Assembly: GCA_943704495.1 (NCBI GenBank)
Contig: CALSCR010002489.1
Span: 1-26,923, forward strand
DNA: 26,923 nt
From: Pigoraptor chileana
Lineage: Eukaryota; Opisthokonta; Filasterea
Direction of reading: 5' to 3'
Both the position numbers and the translations under genes were made by a program. A model generated the notes under the pieces. The model was given only the letters and a program-made list of their open reading frames with translations, did not search any database and had not been told where the DNA came from. Positions 1 through 10,172 of the stretch are shown here, one piece after another (within the stretch, counting starts at the first letter, position 1; the number at the start of each line of letters is the position of its first letter).

Positions 1-92
<92 letters not shown>
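1..92. repeat. (CA)n microsatellite in UTP13 intron 17
   Basis: An almost pure CA tract with two small interruptions runs from the window edge to base 90. It abuts the donor of UTP13 exon 17, so on the gene's strand the intron starts directly with GTGTGTGTG. The donor is therefore part of, or fused to, a (GT)n run. The tract continues beyond the window, so its full length is unknown. Confidence 0.97.
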
Positions 93-868
93 CTTCACTT
101 TTGGAATCTCCCGAAGCGACTCTGGCGATTTCGAACGCAAAACTGCAGAGAGCACGCGCTGTGCGATGCGGGCATGGCGCGAATTGGTGTTCCAGTCCCT
201 CACGTGACCAAGCAGGCTGCCAAGCGCTTCGATGGGAAGCGATGCCACGAGTGTGTCCAATTGGCCCGAAGTGGCGTCATCATCAAGCAGGTCTCTGTCA
301 AACAACAGCAACAACGACAACAACGATACCACAGCAACAAATAAAATAGAAACAGAATTGGAAGCAAATACAGGAGAACAAGCACCGCGTTAGATGCGCG
401 ACCCAGGATGCCAAGAGTGTGTTTGGGTTGCAATGAAGAGCAATCGCTCATGCCGACCCCTCTTTCCTCCCCGAGAGACACAGCGTACAAAGCACGCCCT
501 AACCCTAACCCTACACCTAAACCAAATAAAGTCCCCTCCGCTCTCTCTGCAGTAAATGACGCAAGGGATTACACAAACACACACGCACGCATGGATGCAC
601 AATGTGTAACCTTCCCGGTCAGTACACCATTAGCTTTGCATTGCACACCTGATGATCCCAAGAAGCCTGAACGGTTGCCCCAATGACAGGGCAAGAGCAA
701 ATGCACCACGAAAGTTCTTCTGATGCAACATGTTCGATAACTCTTGCTCCCTGCTCAAAGCAGAGGCAAGCGTACTGAGTTAGCACAACATGTGCTGAAC
801 ACACACGCACACAAGACACATACACATACACATATATATAGTCGAGCCACAAACACACACACACCTGA

Positions 869-901
<33 letters not shown>

Positions 902-3900
902 CGCGCGCGCAAGATAATCAACCCACTTAAGCAAAAGGTCTTCCTCCTTTTTCCGGCCTTCTTCCTCCTCAATCAGCGTTGAGTCCTTCCAAAAGTTGAC
1001 CAGCGAGTCTGCGCCGCCAGACACAATAACGTCCTCGGCGCGATTGACGTCCAGTGCCCAAATCTATATCATCGTTTGAGGAAGATACGCGTGTGTGCAA
1101 GTATTAGGAAGGCGTACATTGAGCCCACGCGACTTGATGTCCACAAAGTGTAGATCCGCCAAAAATATAAAATATCAGTGTGTATGAGACAAGACCACCA
1201 TACACAGCACACACATACTAAAATCAAACAAACATACACACACATATACACATAACAAATGCACACACACACCCACCTTGGCATCATGGTTGTCCAGGGT
1301 CGCCTCGCACTCACTAGTGCGGATGCTCCACACTTTCACGAGCCCGTCACTCCCTGCCGTCGCAAGTTGCAGGCCGCGCGTAATGAAGCACACGCGCAAG
1401 ACGGAGTTCGAATGTCCCTCGAATGTCTGGGGAACCGCAGTGTGTTAATATAATGAGTTGCGTATACGGCCATACAGATGCATGCGAAAGCACACACACA
1501 CGACATATACACGCGAATACCATAAACAAACACTCTATTCTCTCACCTTAAGACACGTATGGTCGCCCAGGGACCACAATTTGATTGTCTTGTCGCCGGA
1601 TGAAGTCGCGAGAATTTGATCGACAGGCGAAAACTGCACACACCAAATTCCGCGACGATGCCCGCTAAAGGTAGCAACGAGAACAAGGTCGCTTGAGCGC
1701 CACAACTGCAATGGTCACGAATGGGCGGTAGGGTTAGGATTATGTTGAAACGATGAACCGGAGTGAGGACAACCATATTGAAATGGCCAAACTGAGCAAC
1801 ACAGTGGTGGGAAGCGAAACCGTGCGCATAAAATTATGTACACAGCTACAGTGTACGAATTGAGAAATGAATGACAGTACTCGCAATCGAGCAATTTAAA
1901 CCACAAAAAACGGAGGCTGGATTGGGCATACACATGTCACGCGTACTTTTGCCGTCTTATCCTGCGATCCCGTCGCAATAAACTTGTCATTGGGCGCCAC
2001 GGCAATTGAGTTGATGTCCTTGTCGTGTGCCTTGAGTGTGCGTGTTGCATGCAGACGGCCCACTTCACGGCGACCTGCGGTTGGTTGCATCGCAAGTGGG
2101 TTAGAGTTGGCGTGCAGTTATGGAGACACATGGGAGCGAATAGAAGAGAAGCGACCTACCTCATCACATTACCAAAAAAAAAGCACTGAAACAATAATGC
2201 TCAGTAACAACATCAAACACACAATACGATACCATACCTCAGCACACACAACCACACACACATACGCGCACACACACACACGCACACACAAACACACACA
2301 TATATACACACACACATGTACGGACATTTGCATACGCAATGACGCATGTAATCAATTCACAAGCAGCCACATACACTCGACATATCAACTTACCATCAGC
2401 AACACACGCAGAAGTATCCCACAATTTGATAGTGCGGTCTTGGCTTCCGGACACGGCAAATGCATTGGTCTTCCGCGACAGAGCTACGGCGCCCACTGCC
2501 TCAGCATGCCCCATGCCCACAGCAACATTGTAGAACCTGCATCACGTGACAGGGCACCAACGGCGTGAGCCATTGCGACTTAATCCCTACACTCTTCATA
2601 CGCACCAAAAATGGTCAAGCGAGGTTGAATGAGAGACATAAGTGGCACGCTTCTCACATCAATCTATCACTTACGGAGAAGTCGGAGATGAAGCAGCCCA
2701 TATGCGGACAGAGTTGTCCTTTGAGCTTGTGGCGAGGAGCGTGCCGATGGGATTTGCGTCCACAGACAAAATAATGTCGGTGTGTCCAGTGAGCAGTTCC
2801 GCATCCGCCGTCGCAGTGTTATAGAGACGCAGCTGTCATTTGCGCCCACAGACAATGGATATGAAATGTGGATTTGAACTCTTAGGCATGACCTCACGAG
2901 ACTCGTTGTGTTGTGAGAGAAGACCACAGAAGGATTCGCGTGTCAATTAACATTCAACACTAATCATTACATCAACAGCAAAGACTACAAGAGAAAGTCG
3001 TGGCGCACATGGGATACAGTATGCTTTGTGCGCGTATCTGTGATCGGTAGGAGGACAGTCTGACAACAAACTACACTATAGTACATCTCAGAGGGAAATG
3101 GAGCACCTGCTCGCTGTTGGTCGCAACGGCCAGGCGCGCGCCCTCCGGTCCAACAAAGCGAAGGTCGATTATTTCGTCATTGTATCCCACAAACTGCCTC
3201 TGTCGCCCAAACGAGGCCAGGTCATATGCGACAATGTTGTGGTCGCTTGTGATGGCCAGCAGGGATGCTTCGTTGAGCCGTCTGCGCATGCACAATCACG
3301 TGATGGGTGGCCGTGTGAGTGTTCCGTCAATGGGGACCAAACAGCATGTGTGCGTGTGTAGTGTCAGACATGGATTCTAGTAAATGCCTTGGGATTATGC
3401 CCACGTGGGTACCAGAGAGAGAGGGCATGTGCGGGTGTACATGCGAACAGGAAAATAGATTACTTTTGCATATCAACTCAAGTGTGGTGCGTAAATATTA
3501 TGCAAGCCATAACAATGTGCCCATACGACGAAATTGTTGTTGTTGTCGAAAAAAGAAGCGATACCCACACAAGGTCTGTGAGTTGTATCTTGTTCGCTTG
3601 AGGGGGCTGCGTATATACGCACGAACCCGATCCGACATTCCATACTTGCACAAGGCCTGATATGAACGAGATTTACGGAGCACATCCGATTGTCACGTAT
3701 GTTGGGATTCAGTTTGCAAACCCAAAAGAAACGAAGAAAAAACACACAGCTCAAACAGGGGACTGAGTGTTCGCTTGGCTCCATTAGTCACCAAAAAGCT
3801 AAATGGCGCATCATACTCACCACTATTATACACACATTTGAAATAAGGTGCAATGCGACGTTAACAACATACACACACAAAATCACACACACACAAACAC

Positions 3901-6283
3901 ATACACTCGCCCACACACACACACACGCACACACATACAACACATATACACATACACACACTCACACACACACACACACACAAAGATACACACACACTGA
4001 CACACACACACACAATGAAGACGCAGTGCACCACAATCACACACCGTTTTCGCCCGCAAGTGCAAAGTGGAGGCTGTCGGCAGCGCTCCCATCGGCCCCG
4101 GATGCATCCCGCCTCTTCTTCCCTTTTTTCGCGTCGGCGGTTGCAGACCCCACGCCCACGTGACCAGGAAAAGACACCGACGCAGACAGTACTACTATGG
4201 CCTCCAGTGTCTGCATTTACATGGTTTGTATGCGTAAAATTCAGCGTGCGACGATGAACATAGAGACATGAAACATGAAACTGCACGAAAACACATAGCA
4301 AAAGTTTCATCTCTATCAGAAGCAGACAATAAAACAAATAAACAAATTTAGCGCATCATTATGGTAGCATTAAAACATAACCGAATGACCTCAGACAAAC
4401 AATAACACTTAAGGCGCGGTGTATATGCGTGCTAGAAGCGTGCGAGCGCCCACCTCATATACGGGCATAGTCTTGACAAGGGCAGAGGACGCACAATCCC
4501 ACACGTTCACCACTCGATCACGACCAGCCGACAGGAGATATTCACCGCCATCGGAGAATGACAGCCCCCGAACGGCGCTCACGTGACTCTCGAGGGTTGC
4601 ATGGAGGCTACGGGGTGTGTTATCCACGGTAGTGTGTGCATCGCAATAGTATCGGCGGGTGTGAGCGTGTGTGCACATTGCAATAAGTATCGGCGGGTGT
4701 GAGCGTGTGTGTGGATTGCAATTAGAATCGGTGGATGTGAGCGTGTGTACATTGCAACAGTATCGGTGGGTGTGAGCGTGTGTAATGTGTGTGGTTTGTT
4801 TGGTTGTGCGCGAAGGTTGCCGTGATTGTGTAAGTAACAGAGTGGAGGTATGACTGTGGAACTGTCATATCGCCAGTGCAAGTGAACCTCTGTATGAATT
4901 TCGCAGTCGATCAACTACCAATATCGACGCGCACCACTACGGGACAATTGTCATGAAATAATCTGCGCATATGTGGGCGCAAGCAGAAGAAACAAACAAA
5001 CCTTTTCTGGCGGAGGTCCCACACGCGGATTTTTCCATCGTCTGCCGCGGTATAAAGGGCAAGCTTCTTTGCATCCGGGTGAAAACGGACGGCACCAACA
5101 ACACCTGTATGGTGACCCCTGCAACGATACAAAACATCCAACCAAAGAAGCATATAGACAATAAGCAAACATACAAACAAACACGAGACACACAAGCGAT
5201 AAGCAATGGTGAACAAAACAAATACATACAGAGATGTATTCGGCAGACAGAAAACAAACACAAATCATTTTCACAGAACGTGCGTTGGGCTCCATTCACG
5301 ACCGTATAGCATGGCATGGATTCACGTGACTTTGAAAACACCCTTTTGAACAAGATGGCTGCAAGGAAAACAAAGGATCCATCGACTGCAGGTTCGGTTT
5401 GCCACGGCCACAATAGGCCATGCTTTGACATTGTTCATCACATCAAAGCATGTCGGTCAGGAAGTCCAGACGCACCTGAAGCTGTGTGTGCAGTAGCCCT
5501 TCTCTACGTCCCATACGCGCACACTGCCATCGCCAGCCCCGGTTGCAAGCAGCGTCGATGTGCCCTCAAAGTCCATCCCGGCAACGGGCGCATCGTGACC
5601 CTACACACGGGTTCATGGGCATGCGGCGACATGTATTGGTCAGCCGGATAGCAGTGGGCATGTAGAATCGCACACAATGCACATGAGACCAGTCGTATAG
5701 GCCATTACAGAGAGGCAAGAGGTCGGGGGTGGGCGGCAGTTACCTTCCAAGTGCGCTTGCATACGTTGTTGCGCCAGTCCCACAGTCTCAGTTGCTGGCT
5801 GCGGCTTGCTACAACAAGCCCGGCGTCGTCCGGCGTGACGGCAAGACATGTGACTGACTCGCCATCCTACAAATGGAGTTATGACACGATTGTCATAAGA
5901 GACAGTTCACCCTCAGGTCAACGGCACATTACATGAGGGTGGATATGAATGGAAAGAGAAAACATTGACCACGCACTCACCCCGACAAGAGTGGACAGGA
6001 CGCGTCCCGTTGCAATCTCGATTACCTTGACATCTTCATTCACAGGCGAAAAGAGAAAGTCACCCGCACGCGTGACTGCCACACGGCCACCAGTGAAAAT
6101 AGTTTCGTACTTTTGATCAAGACGGAAGCTGGAATTAGCAAACAGAGCCGAGGGCGTGGAACGTTCAGAAACTAGCAAGAGTACAATGAGCATCCGTGAG
6201 CACACATAAAGGCGAACAGAAACACACCTTGTTTTCAGATGTACTGTCTGCCCATCGGGCGTTTTCACTGTTTTGGCCACCAT
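93..6283 (-). CDS. UTP13: UTP13/TBL3-like WD40 protein of the SSU processome, 17 exons, 3' end outside window
   Basis: This is the UTP-B subunit Utp13 (animal TBL3), a nucleolar protein that binds U3 snoRNP and pre-18S rRNA. Exons read 6283-6228, 6128-5981, 5866-5744, 5600-5476, 5118-5002, 4607-4454, 4210-4045, 3656-3569, 3281-3107, 2832-2675, 2536-2394, 2074-1947, 1705-1547, 1426-1277, 1063-927, 750-649 and 294-93. They sum to 2331 nt, 777 codons in one frame, against about 800-817 aa in the family, so only a short tail is missing past base 1. The tandem WD40 repeats end near residue 660. Signatures include HVSAVRGLSFSDGGEYLLS, DLRFVGPEGARLAVATNS and KDINSIAVAPNDKFIATG. The C-terminal Utp13 domain follows, with VRDWNTNSRHARIAQR. 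The start is the ATG at 6283, before a 56-nt first exon. Intron 9 uses a weak donor (GTGCTC). The last donor is either at 92 or, 6 nt earlier, at 98. It is divergent from the gene at 7306. Confidence 0.95.
497..513. repeat. Interstitial telomere-like CCCTAA repeat in UTP13 intron 16
   Basis: Nearly three copies of CCCTAA sit inside the 354-bp intron between exons 16 and 17, followed by a degenerate copy (CACCTAAACC). It is the same repeat as the chromosome end at 26848, but with the C-rich strand on top. It could be a scar of telomerase-type break repair or simply a short fortuitous run. Confidence 0.8.
798..910. repeat. (CA)n and (CG)n alternating tract in UTP13 intron 15
   Basis: Most of this 176-bp intron (751-926) is CA repeat with a short TATATATA block, closed by five CG units at 901-910. 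Alternating purine-pyrimidine runs of this kind are the classic Z-DNA-forming sequences. On the gene's strand the tract reads (CG)n then (TG)n just after the exon 15 donor. Confidence 0.95.
1178..1276. repeat. CA-rich tract in UTP13 intron 14
   Basis: CA repeats with interruptions fill the part of intron 14 next to the exon 14 donor (AAG|GTGGGTGTGTG on the gene strand). The pattern repeats what is seen in introns 15 and 17 of the same gene: UG-rich RNA immediately downstream of the 5' splice site. Confidence 0.9.
2216..2325. repeat. CA-rich tract in UTP13 intron 11
   Basis: CA, CGCA and ATACA repeats occupy the middle of intron 11 (2075-2393). Nothing else recognisable is in this intron; the open frame that runs through it is a continuation of exon 12's shadow and microsatellite translation. 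Confidence 0.9.
3862..4016. repeat. CA-rich microsatellite in UTP13 intron 7
   Basis: An interrupted (CA)n tract of about 150 bp lies in intron 7 (3657-4044), close to the donor of exon 7 (AACG|GTGTGTG on the gene strand). It gives long but meaningless open frames made of Thr-His or Cys-Val repeats. Confidence 0.95.
4643..4790. repeat. 37-bp minisatellite, four units, in UTP13 intron 5
   Basis: Units begin at about 4643, 4680, 4718 and 4754, each starting GCAA and holding the core ATCGGCGGGTGTGAGCGTG or a close variant. Unit length is 36-38 bp. It lies in intron 5 (4608-5001), just upstream of the exon 6 acceptor. Unlike the other introns of this gene, the TG-rich strand here is the plus strand, so the transcript is CA-rich at this point. 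Confidence 0.9.
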
Positions 6284-7305
6284 TATTGAGATATAACGTA
6301 AGAATTGGCTGTAAACTGTTCGGTATTTGTGTTTTGTAAGTTGTGTCTATCCATGACCGGGATTGCAGGAGGACTGCAACCAAGTTTTACGGTTGCACGT
6401 GTCGCCCACTTTGTAAGCACGGGATGCGCCACGTGACCATGCGACTTTACTGACCAGAAATAGGACATAGCGAATTAAACAAGACATATCGGTGCATAAA
6501 TTACCATCTACACTTTCTAAGGTAATTAAGTGACGTTCACCACCATTTATATGTATATCACGTGATCATATTGCGTCATGCCACGTGTGATAATTAATTT
6601 TTTCTTCCCATTCTTTTTCAAAAAATGAAGTTACGGATTACCAAGCAACCGACATGACCATCCATACATAACCGATACAATCGCACAACTTATTAATATT
6701 TATTTTCATATTCGGCGAAATGAGAGAAGAAAAACGGAGGCAAAAAAAAATTGCAGGGGAGTGAGCTTAACTATAGGGCTTTAGTATGGGAAATTGCACA
6801 CAGCTCACACACACACACACTCACCACAGACACACTCCCACTCTCCACACGCACACACACCCGCGCCAACCACAGACGATATCCACGCACGCATCCAATC
6901 GCGATGGACCCAATAACACCGCATTCTCTCTTCCTCTGCACTACACCCTACAAGTACCTGCACGTCACACCATATTCAAAAAGTGTGGTTGAAGGGGTAT
7001 TTACGAAACAACATCTGTGCTTTCAATTTGAGTTTGTTTTGGCTACCTCCTCTCCCCCCACCCAACACCAACCTCCCCAACACCAAAACTCGTCTCGCAT
7101 TCGCGTTTCGTGTTTTTTCTTTTTCTTTTAATGTCGTGCTGAAGCACAGCTACCGTCCGCCCCGTTGGTGCTGCCAACGCTGAGCGTGTCGTGCATTTTG
7201 TAATTTCCCGTGAGCGAGTTGTTTTGTTTCGTTGATAGTGCATTGTTTGCGCTTTCTCCGAGACATAACTCTCCTCCCTTGTATTGTGGTGGTGTTAGCC
7301 GTACG
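6284..7305. promoter_or_regulatory. Divergent intergenic region between UTP13 and the TFIIS-N gene
   Basis: About 1 kb separates the two start codons, and no gene was seen in it. The half next to UTP13 is AT-rich and carries four CACGTG hexamers at 6396, 6430, 6559 and 6582, one of them inside the 10-bp palindrome ATCACGTGAT. The half next to the plus-strand gene holds a CA/CCA-rich stretch (6807-6870) and then pyrimidine-rich blocks (7047-7130), which may be the core promoter or 5' leader of that gene. The role in transcription is inferred from position. Confidence 0.6.
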
Positions 7306-8643
7306 ATGCCTCCCGCATCTCGCCAGTCTCCATCTGTAACCATGTCTGCCACCACTGCCCTTCCTGTTGGCAAGGGTTCATCGCTCTCGCCAGCGGTGGA
7401 TCCTCGTGGTACTGGCTCACAGACGACGCTTGGCTTGCTTTCAACCCTTCAAAATAAGCTCACGAAGGCAACCGAACAATCTGTAAGTTCTTCCCAACTA
7501 TATGGAAGCGCAAGTCTAGTTTTTTTGATAAAAGATAAATGCAACTTGCAAACCATGACATGTTTCTTGTCCGTACTTCTGTGTTTCTTTGTTGTGGACC
7601 CGAGTTGACCAAGTGTCTGCCACCCATACCACTGGATGTTGATGGTCGCAAAACAGAACGCCGGCCTTATTGACTCCCTGCTGCGGCAGCTGAAGGCTGT
7701 CCCGGTGACGTCTGAACTGATCCAAGTAAGGATTCGTTCCAATGTGAATGTTCAATTCGCATTGTGTTCATTTGGGTGCTGTCTATCCTTTCTAGCCTGA
7801 ACGCGACTCGTACACACAACACAACCATGGAGATTGTTGTTTGTTCTTGTTCGACCAACCAAGTGACACGCACAGAGGGGCACATGAGTCATGGTTGCTG
7901 ACAACATTGTCGGGTCACGTGTGGTCGTTATAAATTGCTGTTGGCAGTCTGCCCGCGTGGGTACCGACTTTCAGGCTGTGCGGGAGCTGATGAAGAAGTC
8001 GGCCGACGAAACCATCCGGGTGCGCCACACGGCCACCTTCAAGGGCATTCTTCAAAAGTGGGCGTCGCTCAGGAAGAAGGCGCCGTCTGGGACGTCACCC
8101 AACGCTCGCAAGGGTCAGTCGCCGCTGACACCGCGCACGCCCAGCAATGCCACTGCTCCCGCATCCCCGCTCGGTGCTTCTGCGGCCGCGACCGTTCACT
8201 GCAGTAGCGCGCAGTCGGCCGCTGCTGTCGTCGCCAATGTGCCGTCGCCAGCACCCTCTTCGCAGGATGCCGATGTCCCCGTCGCACCCGCTGTGCAGAC
8301 ACAGCCGCAGCCGTCTCTGCTCCGTATCAAGCTCAGCGTCAGTGGAACGTCAACAATTATTGAGCGCAAGGTTGTTTCCTCAACGGCCGCTGCGCCTGCT
8401 CCCGTGCGCCCGCAACTCCCCACACTCCCGTCGCTCTCTGAGCGCAAGAGGAAGCACGACGACGCGCTCGAGGAAGTGTGTGCCAAGCGCCGTCGCATTG
8501 CGTCTGCGTGTGCGCCTGAAGGGCTTATCGCTGGCGTCGATGGATGTTTTGCCTCGAATGGTGACTGCGTCCAGTGGCACGCGTGGGCTGATGCTTTTGC
8601 CGTCGGTGATCTGTCGGTTGCATCTTATGCCCTCCCTTTTTAA
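7306..8643 (+). CDS. Protein with TFIIS N-terminal (TND/LW)-type domain, 3 exons
   Basis: Exons 7306-7482, 7657-7725 and 7948-8643 sum to 942 nt (313 aa) with all junctions in phase 0 and GT-AG ends. Residues about 60-126 match the TFIIS N-terminal helical bundle. The pattern LLRQLKAVPVTSELIQ is joined across intron 2 to ARVGTDFQAVREL and ends with LQKWASLRKK, including the usual Trp. That domain occurs in TFIIS, elongin A, MED26 and PNUTS and binds disordered partners in transcription elongation. After it come a long Ala/Pro/Ser-rich stretch and a basic, nuclear-localisation-like segment (KRKHDD, KRRR). There is no TFIIS zinc ribbon and no evident PP1-binding motif, so it is not TFIIS. MED26-like or elongin-A-like are possible, but the family is unresolved. 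The ATG at 7306 is the first in-frame one after the pyrimidine-rich leader. Confidence 0.72.
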
Positions 8644-9335
8644 TGGGGTTGTGTATGTCCGCTTTATATTTGATGGTTGCCTCTATACGGCACTTAATAA
8701 TGTGTTATATTGTCTTTTGCTGTTTTCGCGCGTGTGCGTTTGTTGTTATTTTCTATAATTTACATGTGGTTTATATGTGATGGCCTTTTCAGAGACGTCT
8801 ATCGGGCGGGTTTGCAACTGCTTATAGGATTCGCGGTTGCATCACCTGCTGCAGACTGATTCGACATTTTATATATTTGTGATTGTGAACGATGTTTGTT
8901 GTGTGTGCGGAGACCATGCGTGGGTAATGTGTTTGCGGGTTTGCTGGTTCAGGTATCGGACGCGATTTTTCTGCCTGCGGTCTGTGCTGTGTTGCGCCAC
9001 CCACTCGACATTCCTCACTTGTCTTTCCCACTCTTAACTTCGTCATTCACATTCTCTGTCGTTGTTTGCGGTCTCTGGATTGGGTTGGAGTTTGTTTTTG
9101 CCCATCTCTGGTGTCTATATTCTCTGGAAAAAAAAACGAAAAAAGTGCTTGCGTTTTGTTGCTGTGTGTGACACCACGGAGATGGATCCTCGTCATAATA
9201 AAGAGACTGAGGGTTTAATTTACATGTCTGCTCTGAATGGAGCTTTCTGTCTCTGTGAAGGGAGATGAATATGTACATGTGCGTGCGCATCAGGACCGAA
9301 TGCTGCAGCTTGGCCTCGCTGTCAGCGCCGAATGG
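8644..9335. other. Convergent intergenic region, no gene seen
   Basis: This 692-bp spacer lies between the stop codons of two convergent genes. It is T-rich on the plus strand. An AATAAA sits at 9195-9200 on the plus strand, but it is about 550 bp beyond the TFIIS-N stop, so its use is doubtful. Short hydrophobic open frames occur around 8896-9171, but they have no family resemblance and no plausible gene structure. Confidence 0.55.
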
Positions 9336-10172
9336 TCACAAGGGCTCCTGCAATAAAATCAATGGGATTTGTTTAGCCCTGCAAAGTTCAATGCCATGAC
9401 ACTCAATAACAGAACGCACACATACCTTTGTCAAGAGCCCGTACTTGGATAGATATGTGAGTGTCGCATAGCTTGTATCGCTGTCGGAGGGCGGCATTGT
9501 GGACGGCATTACCGCACCAACTCGCGAGGAACGATGTGTTTCTTGTCCATAGCGGGCACTATGTGCCATCAAGGCGGCGTCGGTCAATGGTCGGGACTTG
9601 GGAGCGCAATTAGGTAATAAATGAGAAAGGCCTCCTCGACTATTAGTCTGGGCGGAGCCGACATACTTTATCGCAATCAGATCTGCCTCATCTAGCATGT
9701 GCGACTCGCGCATGCTGGCTTCCGACGACCCCACACTCGAGTCAAACGACACCCGGGGTGACGAGTGAATGGAGTCGAATGCAGGCGCATCAATGGCATG
9801 ACCAATGTTTGAACGACCGGAAATCACCGATGGGTACTCGGCGCAATCGATCCCATCCACCGGGGAAGTAAGATTTGTTGGACTATTGAACGTGCGTTCA
9901 TAAGCACCAGCGCCTGTTCGGCTTTGTTGAGTCGCAACAGCACTTTCACTTGAGGTGAATAAGATGCCAGAGGGAGTATCGTGGGGAGCAAATGTGGGTG
10001 CGCATATTCGACTGTAGACAGTGCTGACAAGCCGATCTAGGAATGCTTCATCTTCGGCAGAAAGGCGACCCAGTTCGTCGTATGCGGTCACTGGCACGTC
10101 GCCCACACTTAGCCGCCCGATGGAGTCAGACGTGCTCGATACACTCAAGGACAGGCCTCCCGTGTCACTCAT
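9336..10172 (-). CDS. Serine-rich hypothetical protein, 2 exons
   Basis: Exon 1 is 10172-9426 and exon 2 is 9347-9336, joined over a 78-bp intron with donor AAG|GTATGT and acceptor TTGCAG|GAG. The product is 252 aa ending TKEPL. Reading straight through the intron also stays open and gives the same last residues, so a 278-aa retained-intron form is possible. Most of the chain is Ser/Thr-rich and probably disordered. Two stretches look more ordered: RLSAEDEAFLDRLVSTVYSR near residue 35 and the C-terminal tail SYATLTYLSKYGLL. The tail recalls, from memory only, the short YL-x-KYGLL motif of STIL/Ana2-type centriole proteins. No family assignment is claimed. It is divergent from the NOL7-like gene. 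Confidence 0.65.
   Translation of the reverse strand: MSDTGGLSLSVSSTSDSIGRLSVGDVPVTAYDELGRLSAEDEAFLDRLVSTVYSRICAPTFAPHDTPSGILFTSSESAVATQQSRTGAGAYERTFNSPTNLTSPVDGIDCAEYPSVISGRSNIGHAIDAPAFDSIHSSPRVSFDSSVGSSEASMRESHMLDEADLIAIKYVGSAQTNSRGGLSHLLPNCAPKSRPLTDAALMAHSARYGQETHRSSRVGAVMPSTMPPSDSDTSYATLTYLSKYGLLTKVCVRSVIECHGIELCRAKQIPLILLQEPL

Noticed and set aside
2833-3106. Intron 9 of UTP13 as host of a C/D snoRNA
   Set aside because: TTGATGT and GTAATGA on the gene strand each miss the C-box consensus and no paired D box or terminal stem was found.
3861-4337. 158-codon minus-strand frame
   Set aside because: It joins part of UTP13 exon 7 read in another frame to a CA repeat. The true exon is 4045-4210.
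7891-7947. ATG at 7891 as the start of a separate gene
   Set aside because: It lies in intron 2 of the TFIIS-N gene; the acceptor at 7947 and the domain match across the junction support splicing.
8896-9171. 91-codon hydrophobic plus-strand frame
   Set aside because: No conserved motif, T-rich composition explains the hydrophobicity, and it sits in the 3' flank shared by two convergent genes.
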